Assembly (NCBI GenBank): GCA_963920705.1
Contig: OY987227.1
Coordinates: 11,387,602-11,451,601, forward strand
Source of the DNA: Odiellus spinosus
Taxonomy: Eukaryota; Arthropoda; Arachnida; Opiliones; Phalangiidae
DNA: 64,000 nt
Direction of reading: 5' to 3'
Below the pieces are notes generated by a model. The model worked only from the letters and a program-made list of their open reading frames with translations, did no database searches and was not told the DNA's origin. Of this stretch, positions 1 to 11,992 are shown in pieces. How positions within the stretch are numbered: position 1 is the first letter of the stretch; the number at the start of each line of letters is the position of its first letter. The translations under genes were made by a program, and so were the position numbers.

Positions 1-727
1 AATTAGAACGGTTACGAAAATTTCCATACTTATAGAATCGAATGCGTTCTTTAACGTGGTGAGGTCTCCCAATCTCGCAGGCGTGGGGAAAATCCGCCAT
101 CTTGGAAAATGGCCGCCAAAATTACTAAAACTATACATAACTTTAGATGTAATTATCGGATTGACTGATAGTTAGGCTCAAAATGTAGCTTAAGACACTC
201 CGCACAAAATTTGTTTTATGCATGTTTAGCGTTTATCAAACCGTAAGCTCGCAAACATGCATTGAAACTGGTGGAATGGATAAATTTAGGGAAATATGAA
301 GTTTCCACGGAAAACCATTTAAGATTTTGTTATAATTTCGCTGTTTCAATAATAGGACACGTTTTTCTAAGTATTGTTGCCTTTAAAACGTTTAATGAAG
401 AGAAAATATTCCGCCATTTTGGAAAATGGCGACCAAAATTATAAAAACTTCATAACATAACCAGGTATACTTAAAATGTAGTTTAGTTATTTAAGTTCAT
501 TTGCTACCAGTTTTAACGGTTCAGCTAACCTAATTCCAATAACTTTGGACTTATTTTTAAAAGAAGTGTCGGGAAAAAAAAACGTTTCGAGATCAAGCCA
601 CGTTAAGCTTAACAGCATTGGGCACGCTATAGTAGCGGTTACAAGGCCACGTTCTTTCATATCCAAAATTCAGTTGGGCTTAGCCGTTCATCTCCACAAG
701 CAGATCGGGTCGCGTTACGTTATTGAC
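1..727 (+). repeat. Left arm of fold-back element
   Basis: Inverted partner of 1421-2147. The inner boundary is set where pairing stops after GTTACGTTATTGAC at about 727. It contains a second copy of the start of the internal reading frame. Confidence 0.85.
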
Positions 728-739
728 TATTACCGATGA
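545..739 (+). pseudogene. Second copy of the N-terminal segment of the fold-back reading frame
   Basis: About 60 codons in the left arm match the first residues of the minus-strand frame at 680-1603 almost exactly (MDLFLKEVSGKKN..., AVTRPRSFISKIQ...). The frame departs from the match at the inner end of the arm and stops soon after. It exists only because the arm duplicates that part of the gene, and it is not expected to encode a product of its own. An acceptor-like TTGCTACCAG precedes the frame, as in the other arm. Confidence 0.7.
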
Positions 740-1603
740 CAATTTCTCGGGCAACATCAAAACCATCTCTACCGCTTTAATGTATAGTGGTTGATCAAAC
801 GTAACTACACAAGATTTCTGGTCATATCGATGGCATTGGTCGACGGCAAATAAAAGAGAAGTGTAAATTGTTTTCAAGTTCGACGGATTTAAGTTAATAA
901 ATGGCAGTATGATTACTTTGCTTATAGCGTAATTATTTTCACACTTTGAACTTAATTGCATGTAACCATTCCATTCTGGGCTAGGACTTGGCTGCTTCAA
1001 TATATATCCACACATCCATATGAAGTCAAGTAATTTGGCATTTTCAAGCTCTGTAGGAATAGCGTCTTCCGATAATAAGGTTTTTACGATAATTTTGCTG
1101 AGACCGGATGTACTAGGCTTTTCATAGGGTATGATATTAACTTTTCCAAATGATCCAATAACGCTAGCTGGAATATCTTCTACTGTTCGTGACATTTTTA
1201 AAGTGGTCTTAACAGCGGAAGAAGGTGTAACACACATTATTCCTCCCATGGAATGGAAGGTTCCTAATCCGTCAAGGGTTCGAATATTAACGTCCGCATT
1301 GTCAAAAACAAATTGTTTAAACGAACAGTCCAAAATTTGGGACTCATTAGACACCAAAATACTGTTCTCAAATTTCGTTACTTCCGTGTAGGATGAACAG
1401 AAACCTAGATTGGATATTATGTCAATAACGTAACGTGACCCGATCTGCGCGTGGAGATGAACGGCTAAGCCCAACTGAATTTTGGATATGAAAGAACGTG
1501 GCCTTGTAACCGCTACTATAGCGTGCCCAATGCTGTTAAGCTTAACGTGGCTTGATCTCGAAACGTTTTTTTTTCCCGACACTTCTTTTAAAAATAGGTC
1601 CAA
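680..1603 (-). CDS. Protein of unknown function inside the fold-back element (probable captured gene fragment)
   Basis: This is a 307-codon open frame, by far the longest in the window. It starts in the right arm, crosses the spacer and ends about 16 codons inside the left arm. The frame opens with TTG rather than ATG and stays open further upstream. A CTACCAG acceptor-like site precedes it, so it is more likely an exon of a spliced gene than a complete ORF. I recognise no catalytic domain, signal peptide or membrane segment. Near its C-terminus lies FDQPLYIKAVEMV, which I recall from uncharacterised proteins that are abundant in cnidarian and chelicerate genomes. That recollection is weak and assigns no function. 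Where the frame enters the left arm, the last residues are antisense arm sequence, so the natural C-terminal part appears to be missing. It may be a gene fragment carried by a non-autonomous element. Confidence 0.55.
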   Translation of the reverse strand: MDLFLKEVSGKKNVSRSSHVKLNSIGHAIVAVTRPRSFISKIQLGLAVHLHAQIGSRYVIDIISNLGFCSSYTEVTKFENSILVSNESQILDCSFKQFVFDNADVNIRTLDGLGTFHSMGGIMCVTPSSAVKTTLKMSRTVEDIPASVIGSFGKVNIIPYEKPSTSGLSKIIVKTLLSEDAIPTELENAKLLDFIWMCGYILKQPSPSPEWNGYMQLSSKCENNYAISKVIILPFINLNPSNLKTIYTSLLFAVDQCHRYDQKSCVVTFDQPLYIKAVEMVLMLPEKLSSVIVNNVTRPDLLVEMNG

Positions 1604-2147
1604 AGTTATTGGAATTAGTTTAGCTGAACCGTTAAAACTGGTAGAAAATGAACTAAAATAACTATACTACATTTTAAGTATACCTGGTTATGTTATGAAG
1701 TTTTTATAATTTTGGTCGCCATTTTCCAAAATGGCGGAATATTTTCTCTTCATTAAACGTTTTAAAGGCAAGAATACTTAGAAAAACGCGTCCTATTATT
1801 GAAACAGCGAAATTATAACAAAATCTTAAATGGTTTTCCGCGGAAACTTCATATTTCCCTAAATTTATCAATTTCACCAGTTTCAATGCATGTTTGCGAG
1901 CTTACGGTTTGATAAACGCTAAACATGCATAGAACAAATTTTGTGCGGAGTGTCTTAAGCTACATTTTGAGCCTAACTATCAGTCAATCCGATAATTACA
2001 TCTAAAGTTATGTATAGTTTTAGTAATTTTGGCGGCCATTTTCCAAGATGGCGGATTTTCCCCACGCCTGCGAGATTGGGAGACCTCACCACGTTAAAGA
2101 GCGCATTCGATTCTATAAGTATGGAAATTTTCGTAACCGTTCTAATT
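1421..2147 (-). repeat. Right arm of fold-back element
   Basis: Inverted partner of 1-727. The inner boundary is at GTCAATAACGTAACGTGACC (1421). It carries the start of the minus-strand reading frame of this element. Confidence 0.85.
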
Positions 2148-4901
2148 TGTTCCGGGTTCTCCCTTTTTTTGGGCTAGAATGCCTGTACTATAAAAATGAA
2201 ATTCCAGTTTCGTTTAGTTTTGGCGGGAGATTGATTGATTTTTGCTTAATTAGAGTTATTCACAATTTTAAGTAGGGGTAGTTTTTGACGGGCTAACTTT
2301 TAAGATCAAAATATCAAATTTTTGGAATTTGTTAATAGTCTGTTTTAAATTTTTCCTTGTACAGTTTTTCTTTAGGTATTAATACACATTAGGTTTAGTT
2401 GCTTTTTAAATGCAATAACAGGTTTAACGTTAAGTAGTAATTTAAACTAAATTTGAACTTCAATAGCTGGTATTAAAAAATATCCTTGGAACCAGCAAAA
2501 AGTTGCCTTTTTAAAGGTTGGGGACAAGATAAAGTATTATAATACCATTTATTTCGTTTTGAATTAAATGGAAAGTCTACATTTCAATCGTCTTAACTTT
2601 GAAAAACAACCACTGAAAATGTTTTGCAAAAGAACATTTTGTGTCAAACTCCTTTCAAGAAAACTATTAGTAGATTTTGTATTTATATAATGTTACAGAA
2701 CTTTGCTAGAGCTTTTAAGAGCGAGAAATGTTCTTTAAAACGTTTTTTTTTTCCTTCATCTATGTAGTTTACAACCTTCTTCGCTAAGCCTAACGGAAAA
2801 AAAAATCGTCTAAATGTTGCGTGGAATTATATGCTAAAAGAAGGAAAACAGTCGAGGCAGCTACTTGAGAGGCTCTACTTGTTGAAAATGAGAAGTTAAT
2901 GTTCTTTAGCCAGGAACTCTTCTTCTTTAAGTATCCTAGAATTCTGGCGCCTTGACTATGGCACTTGGTTAAACTTTAACCAAGGCTTAACGGCTGTTTG
3001 TAAACTACAGAAGACACCTGTCTTTCCCAAGTGAAAGAAAAAAATAACAAAAATTCAGGCCTACATTTTAAAATCTATAATATTAAAGGGATAATAAAAT
3101 GTTTTGATTATCCAAAAGATTATGATCGCAGAAGTCAGACCTAGGACCCAATACGAAATAAGTCCTATTCTTGTTTATTTGAATGGGCGACATTGTAATT
3201 AACCTTAATTTATTTTAAAACTGAATCTTTAATGTTGGAATTTTAGATAAAAATCACTTTTGAATAATAAAACCTTAATATATAGGCCCCTAAATTTCGA
3301 ATACCCTCTATCTTAATATCGTCTGCTAATGACGTTTAGTTTATTCGTTAACCCTAAAATTGAGCTTCGAAATTCGTCCTTGAAGTTATCGTTCAAGTAT
3401 CGGTAGTGAAACCGTAATCAGTAAGGTTATCGACATTCCACAGACAATTTTGAAAATGAGGCTTAACTTGAGTTAAGAGAAAGTCGAATTAAAGCTGAAA
3501 TACAGAAAAAATTACATTTTCGACAAAACACAGTCTACATCAAAAATAATTATAATTTAGGCCTATTTTTTAGGGTTAAGTTCACCACCACTTTGAAGGT
3601 TTATAAATCCTCTGTTCCAAACTTCTAAAATAGACGCCTGTAGAGTGCCAAGAACGCGTTCTCACGGTCGAAATGAAACGAGGTATAATTAAACTATTAA
3701 TAATTAAGACGATGCGGATATTTTAATTGCTTTTAATATGATGTAGACTCAATAATTAACTCGAGCGAGATAACTCGCGCACAAATAATATTATAGTTAT
3801 TTGACCTACAAATTATAGTTTTGGGAAATGCATATCAAAACAAATTAATGAACCTTGGATGGAATATTCACCGATTTCAAAGGGTTAGTGGCAAGTGTTT
3901 AAGAAATAACCGTATTGATATGCATTTTTAATTAAATAAAATTCTAGTGTCTGTAGTCTAATTTACTTGAATATCAATCATTTTGTTGGCCATATAAGTA
4001 TAGATATTTAATGTTAAATACTTCGTTAAATAATATTAAATGCTTTAGCTTAACATGTTTGGAAAATATGTGCATGTAGATCATAAAGAGGAATTTTCTT
4101 AAAATAGTTACATTGTATATAAAAACCGGAATGAAAAGCAATTTCGTAAAAACAAGGTAGTTTGCACGGACTATTTTATTTTATATTAGACTTGTCATTG
4201 TGTATCAAACCGCCCGCAGTTGTTCCATTATGCCAAATCAAAATTCATGTTGAACTGACGCTAAATGTATTTATGCTAAATAATAATTTATATTCTGATG
4301 GTAAATGAAACGGCTCTTTATGTATATTTAATGGTGTTTAGTATCGTTATTCCACGAATGAATAAAAATGAGTATTTGACGTGATTTTATATTTTATCTT
4401 TGTATAATGGTCGCTCTGGCAGTCACTGGGTCACCAGTGCATCTAAGCGACAACAGCAGCAGCGGTTATATATACTAGATCGATAAAAGGGGGTGGAATT
4501 AAAACTTATTAAGCCTCGTTTCTAAGCCTATGCTTCTTTTATCCGCAATGAATTAATGTTTGAAGAGAAATATGACCGACTTTCCTTTCCAGTTCGAAAT
4601 CGCTTCTTTTTTTTTTTTCAAATACTTCCACCCGATGGATTTAAAAATGTTTCAAAGTTTATGTAAATGAAGATATTTTTTTAATCAATCCGGATTGTTA
4701 ATATATTCGTGGTAATTTACAATTAATGATCGAAGTTGCGAACCGATCTCGCTAAGCCTAAATCAGTTTTCCAAAAAATTCGGACTAAAAATTCTGGAAA
4801 ATTCGAAGTAAAGAAGCATTATTTACCCGTACTAATGCCAAAGAGAGACCACATATAATTTCGAGTGGACCAATAGAACTCTGATTTTGGCATTCAATTT
4901 A
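2148..4901. other. AT-rich non-coding stretch
   Basis: No gene is recognised on either strand. It contains a perfect palindrome with 10-bp arms at 2964-2984, scattered copies of the octamer TAAGCCTA (for example 2785-2796 and 4750-4760), and a 13-base T run near 4607-4618. Nothing else could be supported. Confidence 0.5.
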
Positions 4902-5061
4902 AAGAACCCCGGACTAATCAACAGACATCCTACCGTTGGATTAGTAGAATCCCTAAGACACGTGCTGCGACAAACTCTTTGAATCGCGCTAAATCTCGTT
5001 CAATTCAGTACCACATTAGCGCGTGTCGCGTGTACTTTATGGAGCCAAAGGTACAGGACTC
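4902..5061 (+). repeat. Interspersed repeat family F, copy 1
   Basis: Similar to 20854-21056. Both contain GGACTAATCA or CGACTAATCA near the left end, then ACACGTG, the shared run CTCTTTGAATCGCGCTAAAT, and GCGCGTGTCGCG followed by a CAAAGGT block. The better copy has inverted ends, so this is probably a non-autonomous DNA transposon. Confidence 0.6.
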
Positions 5062-7682
5062 AAATTTAATCGAAATTGAAAAAATTTCACCAACTTTTAA
5101 ATATTTATATTAGGCTTCTATCTTTACATACCCTTTAAAAACGCGTGTGATAGTACGGTTAGCTTCGAAAAATATACACAAACACGAATAATAACCACAA
5201 AATAAATATCAAGGGCAAGTTTATCTAAAATATATGTATACATATATATAAAAGAAACCATTAAACAGAAAATTTCATCTACTGATGGTATTTCTATTGA
5301 ATTTTCAATACAACAAGAAAATACTTCATAGAAGAGATTCAACGATTGCCGAGTGCACTATAGATACAGTATTAGTAGGCCGAAAAATCGTCTATTGATT
5401 TGATAGCGTCTGGGAACAAAAAAATCCAGACCAATCGGCGCAAAAGGGGGAACATTGGAAAGAACACGTAATGGTCATGGACGTCGTTGGACGACTCATC
5501 GGCTCATCTGACCCTCTCTCCCCTAACTCCTTCTCCCTATTTCATCGTCAACTAAAACCAACAACATCCGAAAAAAAGGGAATAAAGAAACAATTGAAAA
5601 TGATCAGTATCTCTTACAGTCAGTGGCGACGCCAAGGGGGTAGGCTGAGTGGAAATTACAAATCCACTGAAAGGAACCTCAAAAGCCCCAAATTCCTCTC
5701 AGCTACCATCTCAACTAGGACTTCTCAAAGTTATCAACAATGTAAAAAAAAGTAAAACAAATCAACTGAGTACTTTGCAGGATAGTCAAAGCTGATGAGT
5801 ATTAATACAATGTTTAAGAACTATATATATGGAGCTAACAGCCCCGATTTTACGTTACACCCTTCTAGATAACGTGTTACTTTAACACAGCCTTAGAGGT
5901 TTATTTAATGAAAACGTTGACGTTAGTGAAATGTAATTGAATTAGTAATCAACGTTTTATTTATTCGATTTATCATTCTTGCTTAAAGTTACTCGCAACG
6001 AAGCTAAAACTTTAACAGAAGTTCGAACTTGCTCTTAATTATCGTATAGGAGAAATGTTTTAGTAGGAAAATTACGCCTTATTTGACTCAAGGTTTTCCC
6101 CTTAATTTGGTTACGTCAAAAGTCCGGAGAATCTGGACCACCGAATCTGGGTCCTGCAATCTCGCTCGTCGTAATATTATTTATGAACTATCGACCTTGA
6201 TTCGTTCCAACGTAAGTTGATCGCGTACTATATCAAAAGCGCTTTCCCCTACGACTTCCCAATTGATTTATCCAATTTAGGTTTTAGAAATAGAGTCAAT
6301 CATGATTCATAAATAAGACGACTCAGCCTCTGCCTATTATAGTTCCGCAGATTAATGATAGGATCTTGGATTAATAATGTCTCCTTCGAAAAAGCGCCTA
6401 ACAAATTAACTCAACCACCAACTTTTTTTCTGGGACAAATAGAGCAGTCACATGATCACGTGGTAAAGTTTTAAGCCTCGTTTTCATGAAAACGATTTGC
6501 GTGAAAAAAAAAGACAAAAGAAATAGAGTTATTGCCCCAATCAATTTCATATTTATTTTGAAATCGTTTCAAATATCGTTCTCACGAAAACGAGTCTTTA
6601 AAGGGACTATCTGCGATTTTTAAACTCCGTTTAAAGTCGCCTTCTTTTCCAGATTAGCAGACGACGTTGTCCATTAAAACATTGTACAGTCAAAGCTAGG
6701 CTGTTTGCATAAGGGAAGAACATTTCAAAGGGGCAAATTTCAGAGTAGATGGGGCACTTTTAGAATTAAAAGTAGGCTTAAATCATGGCGAAGGGACTAA
6801 ATAATGTTGTATCGCTAAGCCTAAAATTGAAATTTACATAAATTTCGAACCATACTAAGCCTTTGTCTTTTACGCTTTTAAATTAATTTCTTAATAAAAC
6901 TTCCTGCTAATTAGATCAATAAAAGTTAACTTCTAGCTCAATAATTCGTAATTTTAATAATGAAATTTCCGGACTAAAATAGTTAATTATAGCTGGAAGA
7001 CTTACAACTGCCATATATTGAAGGAGTGATTATTCAATAACTCGATTTATACATTCATATAGCCCGACGGCCACTTCCTATCGCTTTCGAGTCATTCATA
7101 ATGCAATTTGAATTGACTTTAATAAAGATTGATTGAAATTGCACGCGAATCTAGTTCCGCTGACCTCCATATCTATTGGTATTAGATTATTTTATTCTTA
7201 ATCTAAAATGATGTTAAACCCATGCAGAGTTAGTACAAGTTTTTGGAAATAAAGATTTACCTGATACAGGTTTTCAAGAGTACTTTTGCCAAAAATCCCT
7301 GTATATATTTTTTAAATAATGGGGTATTAGGTTAGAAATATAATAAATTAGGCTTGAAAAATAAACTTTGAGACTCGGTTTTCAAGGGCAATTCATAAAT
7401 TTGCAACAGTTTTGAGTATGAACATTTTTAATCATAAATTGGTCTGATTTAGTGCCTCTATGTGAATTAAATACCTTATAATGAGTTTAACCCGTAAAAA
7501 GAATAGAGATTTTAAAATAATTGGTCTGATTTTACTGATTTTGTCAAATAATTGTGGTTTTCCCTGATATTTTAAGGTTTTAACTGCTTTTTAAGTTCAA
7601 ATGAATGGAACTGAACTGCCTTTGTCCAATTATTCCTCGCTTAAACAATCTTAGTTCAAGTTTGTGATATTTTAGTTATGAT
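5062..7682. other. AT-rich non-coding stretch
   Basis: No gene is recognised. The longest open frame (5471-5755, 94 codons) has no recognisable domain, no splice support and a low-complexity composition. Several TAAGCCTA words occur (6470s, 6774, 6812, 6855, 7349). Confidence 0.5.
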
Positions 7683-7800
7683 TATTAACAATGGATACCT
7701 ATTTTAATAGATAAAGATGAATAATAAAACCTGGCGTTCATAAGCTTCCTCTAACGGCAAACAGTGCAGGCAAAAATAGGAGGTAACAAAACCACTGTGC
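7683..7800 (+). repeat. Repeat family E, half copy
   Basis: Matches one half of the palindromic element at 35261-35521: a TATTAACAnnGGAnACC end, AATAGATAAAGATGAATAA, then CGTTCATAAGC..CCTCTAACGGCAAACAG. The other half is absent. Confidence 0.6.
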
Positions 7801-8083
7801 TTAACTTAAAATTGAGCTTTAATTTAACTGATTTTAACTCAATTGCTTGTATTTGACGGAACAGAGTTCATAAAATATAAAAGTGTAGACTTTCACTCTG
7901 CGCACGTTTCAGAATCTATATTTTTGAAAAAGCAGGGAGTTTCATGGGGTAATTGGATTTATCAGAAGTTTCTCTGGGTCCACTATATATAAAATAAAGA
8001 TAAAGTTTTAGGCACGAAAAGAGTTTTGCTATAAAGATACGAAGACATCCCCAAGAAGAAGAAAAAAACTACAAACCCAATTT

Positions 8084-8121
<38 letters not shown>

Positions 8122-9057
8122 ATATTGACCTTATCTGACCTTTTATGTGTATGCACGTTTTCATGACTGAAGTTCAAGTTTGAGTCTAGGTCTACGTACT
8201 GGTGCCCTGATTTACAAAAAGTATAATAATGCCAATTTTAAAAAGAAAGTTTATAGCGATTCAACCAATCGAGGGGTTTTTAAGGTTTTAACTTTCAGGA
8301 GATAGCGAGGGCGTTTTCAATTGGTTCAAGCGACATTTTTAAACAGACTTTCATAGGCATTAACAATACACAACTTCGACGAGAAATGCGACCCCTTAAA
8401 CTTTATTAGTTTCGTCCGCTAAACCTCCAAAATGTTACGTATTTTTCTCAGTTCGCAACGCAAGGTGACCTCTAAATATTGGAATATGTGGAATTGTAAA
8501 CGAAATTTTGTTACATCCCTTTTTTCGTATAGGTTAAACTTTCCCTTTAGATTTGAAAAAAAAAAAAAAAAAAAACATTGAAGTGGTTTCAGATTCCACG
8601 GGTTTAATATTTTGATGAAATTAAATCCATATATACGGAGTCAGGATGCGTTAATTTAATATCTCGAACATCCCAAAGGAAATCATGAGGCCATGAGGAT
8701 TTTACAAAAACACATGAGATGATGTTGATGAGAGGCTAAGGTATTCCGTAAAACCACGTTTTGAAAGTTCCCACACTTGCTTACTTTTTACTAAGTTTAA
8801 AGCTATAGCTTCTCTCTTATAAAGAAATAGCTTACACTATCCTAACACTATCGAGTTGCGCATGGGCCAACTAAGATACGTTCACACTAGACACCTTGAA
8901 ATCGTTTCGTATGTTAAAATCAACTTTAAACAAATAATTCCATTTACTGACAATGAATCTCTATATTTGACCCCAAATTTTGACCTTTCCAAAGCGGTTC
9001 CAAGTTCATAGAAAGGATATGGTCATGTCATATAAGAATTCACAAGGTAACTGGTAT
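7801..9057. other. AT-rich stretch with long A tracts
   Basis: No gene seen. It holds an uninterrupted run of 31 A (8089-8119) and another A run near 8555-8574. The end of a family K repeat (GTTCACACTAGACACCTTGAAATCG) lies near 8880-8910. Confidence 0.5.
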
Positions 9058-9230
9058 CCGAGGGGGCAGACACTCGCGAACTCAGGTGTACAAAATTTTT
9101 GAACTCTTTGCCCTATCAAAGCTGAACTCAGAGTTCATGAGAGTACGACCTCAGAGTTCATGAGAGTTCGAACTCAATGCACTGTCAAAGCTGAACTCAG
9201 GTGTACAGCGAATTCAAGAGTGTCTGACCC
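9058..9230 (+). repeat. Repeat family D, copy 1
   Basis: Begins with CGAGGGGGCAGACACTCG and ends with GAGTGTCTGACCCCTTG, which are inverted ends. The interior contains AACTCAGGTGTACA at both sides and a short internal duplication of CAGAGTTCATGAGAGT. Related copies lie at 10881-11040 and 30098-30204, with a fragment near 44540-44593. Confidence 0.65.
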
Positions 9231-9430
9231 CTTGCTAATTGTATCCTTTCTTGATATTAAAGTTTAAAAATATTAAAGAAAATGTTACTAAAACGATGGA
9301 AAATATTATTCCCAAACAATTGCACCTAAATCGAGAATTAAAATGAGATTCAATTTAATTCCTAAATCTTAATCATTGATATTTCTCAAATATATCTCAT
9401 TTTTTTAACCAATCATCGCAATATTTCGAC

Positions 9431-9459
<29 letters not shown>
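9431..9459. repeat. Poly(A) tract, 29 bases
   Basis: Uninterrupted A run. No retroposon body was recognised next to it. Confidence 0.9.
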
Positions 9460-9465
<6 letters not shown>

Positions 9466-10725
9466 AAATAAGGGTATGGTATACAAAACAAATTTTCCAC
9501 TTTAAAAAGGACTCCTCGTTATACCTAAAATAATAACATAATAAAAAGTAAATCTCAAATTTCATTTTCATTTCCTCGATAAGAAAAAAAGATATTTTAG
9601 AATAAATTATAAAATCATAAAACAATGCACGAAGTTATCTTAATATGGGGAGAGAGTCGTGACCTGATTTTTATATTATTTTACTTATAATTCCAGAAAA
9701 CTTCCAAGAAAGCGTAAAAATTTGAGATTGTATGTAAAACCATAAACAAAAGACGCAACGTGCAGTATAATACTGTTCAGTGAATAGATACTAATAGAGA
9801 TATATTAGGGGAATAAGCATAAAAATGTAAACTTTCGTGATATGAATGCCTTCAACTTAATTCGGTTTCATTCAATGGACAAAATACAATCAGAATCAAT
9901 TCTGAATTTCACCAAATACAAAGCTACTTTCCCACGTAACTCTAATAAAACAAAGATATGGAAAATAAAAAGGGGTTAGTTTTATATTCGCTAAAAAAAA
10001 TAACTGATATCTGCCCAAAATACGTGATCAGCTTGAAGCATGCATTGGGTGAAAAATTAGGCCGTTGTATATTAGTTATTGGATATGGTTCATTGCTAAA
10101 GTCTATTCCACCTCGAGTTGGCAGAGCAAACAAAGTTAGTATCACGTATCTCTAACTAAAACAAAAATCACAGAGAAAGAAGAGTGTATAGACTTAGTCC
10201 CGGTGCTAATTCGAGGTGAACTTGACTGAAAAGTTGAGAACGGTTGAGAATTCAATAGAGACAAAGGTACTACGAAACTAAGGAATACCTTTAGTTATAT
10301 TGAGTTTTACAATTGAAACTCCTTTTATATCTCATCTCTCAAAGTTAAATAAGAAAACGATAAAAAATTAGGAGACGCCAGATACGTGTGGCTGATTTTC
10401 AAATAGGCACACCCATTTTGTTATAGTTAGAGAATTTACCACGTAGAAAGCAATATCTCGCCCAAAATCTCTAAGAAAATCACGCGTAGAGATAAAGGGG
10501 ATTACAGCCTTTTATTCGCTGTATGCTCCGTTGGAAATGAACTCTAAACGTGAAAGGGAAATCTAATTTAGTAATATCAGAACTCGCCATAGTCGTATTA
10601 TTACGCCCACAACTTTTTTTTCTTAGTTATACCGTTATATGTAAAATTCTTTAGGTTAACGTATTAATTTTAGCAAGGGCTGCGTAATAAAGAATAGGTT
10701 ACTGGACTTAAAGTGATACTGAAAT
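9460..10725. other. AT-rich non-coding stretch
   Basis: No gene or repeat family recognised. The overlapping short frames at 9942-10155 on both strands have no domain content. Confidence 0.45.
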
Positions 10726-11098
10726 GCTTAGCTGGATTTATGGAAACCTTGGAAGTCTCACGGAGATCTCGCCTTAACGACGGGCCTTTGCTCCATGAAT
10801 CCAGCTAAGCCTATTTTCCATTTAAGTTTTTATTTCTAGTTTTAATATTTGTTTGTAAAGGTTTTCACTAGTGGATTAGGCGAGGGGGAAGTCACTCTCG
10901 ATTTTGTTGTACACCCGAGTTCACGTGATTCAGCTTTGATTGTGCAAAGAGTTCGAACTCTTGTGAACTGAATCTAGCTATGGTAGGGCTAAGATTTCAA
11001 ACATTTTGTACACCTGAGTTCTCAAGTGTCTGATACCTCGGGATTAGACCTATTTAAACGATAAAACAAATCACTTGTTGTTAGGTTGCATTCTCCCT
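10726..11098 (+). mobile_element. Family A MITE, 5'-truncated, interrupted by a family D element
   Basis: Starts within the family A interior at GCTTAGCTGGATTTATGGA. It continues through GAGATCTCGCCTTAACGACGGG, ATCCAGCTAAGCCTATTT and the TTTCTAGTTTnAATATTTGTTTG block, and ends with GTTAGGTTGCATTCTCCCT. A family D element (10881-11040) sits inside the right part. The left terminal repeat is missing. Confidence 0.7.
10881..11040 (+). mobile_element. Family D element nested in family A
   Basis: Ends CGAGGGGGAAGTCACTC and AAGTGTCTGATACCTCG are inverted. It is flanked by GGATTAGG (10873-10880) and GGATTAGA (11041-11048), an 8-bp target duplication with one mismatch. Removing it restores the family A reading GGATTAGACCTATTTAAACG. 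An 8-bp duplication fits a hAT-like element, but no transposase is present. Confidence 0.7.
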
Positions 11099-11418
11099 TT
11101 ATAGGGCTTACCCTGAAACCACTTTGCCACCCAAAAACTCTATTGTTAGCTCGTTCCTTACACCTTAAGCAACCCTAACACGTAATGTAAAAATAAGCAT
11201 TTAATTTAGACGATAATGTCCAATAAATTCGAAGGAAAAATGACATTGAGAACGTTTTAAAGGGATAGTAGGAAAAAAATTTAAAAATGTTAACCATGCC
11301 GCCAGTATTGCGTTTAGAGGGTAACTTTAGATTTTTGGTTTATATTCCCTTAACCTACTTTTTATTCGTATTCTGTCCATATTATATTTATGAAACATAT
11401 TTGGCTAGGACGGAAATT

Positions 11419-11421
<3 letters not shown>

Positions 11422-11451
<30 letters not shown>
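11422..11451. repeat. Poly(T) tract, 30 bases
   Basis: Uninterrupted T run, with nothing recognised beside it. Confidence 0.9.
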
Positions 11452-11456
<5 letters not shown>

Positions 11457-11992
11457 GATATGTACACGTTATCGCGTAAAATTCCGAAGGTTGTTATGCT
11501 AAAATTTTGCGTGTCTATAAACTTGACTACTAAATATTTACAAATGACCTTTTCAAAAATGGATAATGACTCACTGGAAGGATACTAGAGGATCAATAGA
11601 GCTAAAATGACCCTTATTGTTATCATTCTAAAAGTTTTACAAGTCACAGTCACTCCTAAAAATAACGTATCCAACGAAATAAGGGATTTTTCTGGTTTGT
11701 AAGAGTTCAAGTACGGTTTACTCTACAGAGAAACTATTCGACCTAGCCGCCATTCTGTACAAATTTTGGAATACTTAGGGTGAATCTATTGCACGAGAGA
11801 ATCATCATGCCTTCTTAAAAACTTGAAGCATTATTTACCACAGTGCAAATTTATTTTCGAAGTAAACGAATCACCAGACAGCGAGTCTACTTTGAAAAAG
11901 AATTTAAATTAAGATAAACCGCTACACGAAGTAAAATCGCGTCCTTGGCTCCACCGGTACCGGTTTTAAAATTAATATATAAAAAACCTTAT
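11452..11992. other. AT-rich non-coding stretch
   Basis: No gene or repeat family recognised between the T tract and the next family A copy. Confidence 0.4.

Larger units (their letters stand above)
1..2147. mobile_element. Fold-back element with ~727-bp inverted arms
   Basis: Positions 1-727 read as the reverse complement of 1421-2147 with only scattered mismatches. A single-copy spacer of about 690 bp lies between them. The outermost seen bases (AATTAGAACGG at the left edge, CCGTTCTAATT at the right) are still paired at position 1, so the element may begin before the window. Very long, nearly identical arms are typical of fold-back type DNA transposons or of an inverted duplication. The spacer and the inner part of both arms hold a reading frame of unknown function on the minus strand. 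No transposase was recognised. The high arm identity means either a young event or gene conversion between the arms. Boundaries and target duplication cannot be defined from this window. Confidence 0.8.

Noticed and set aside
5471-5755. 94-codon open frame on the plus strand
   Set aside because: No recognisable domain, no splice or start context of interest, basic low-complexity composition. Expected by chance in a window of this size.
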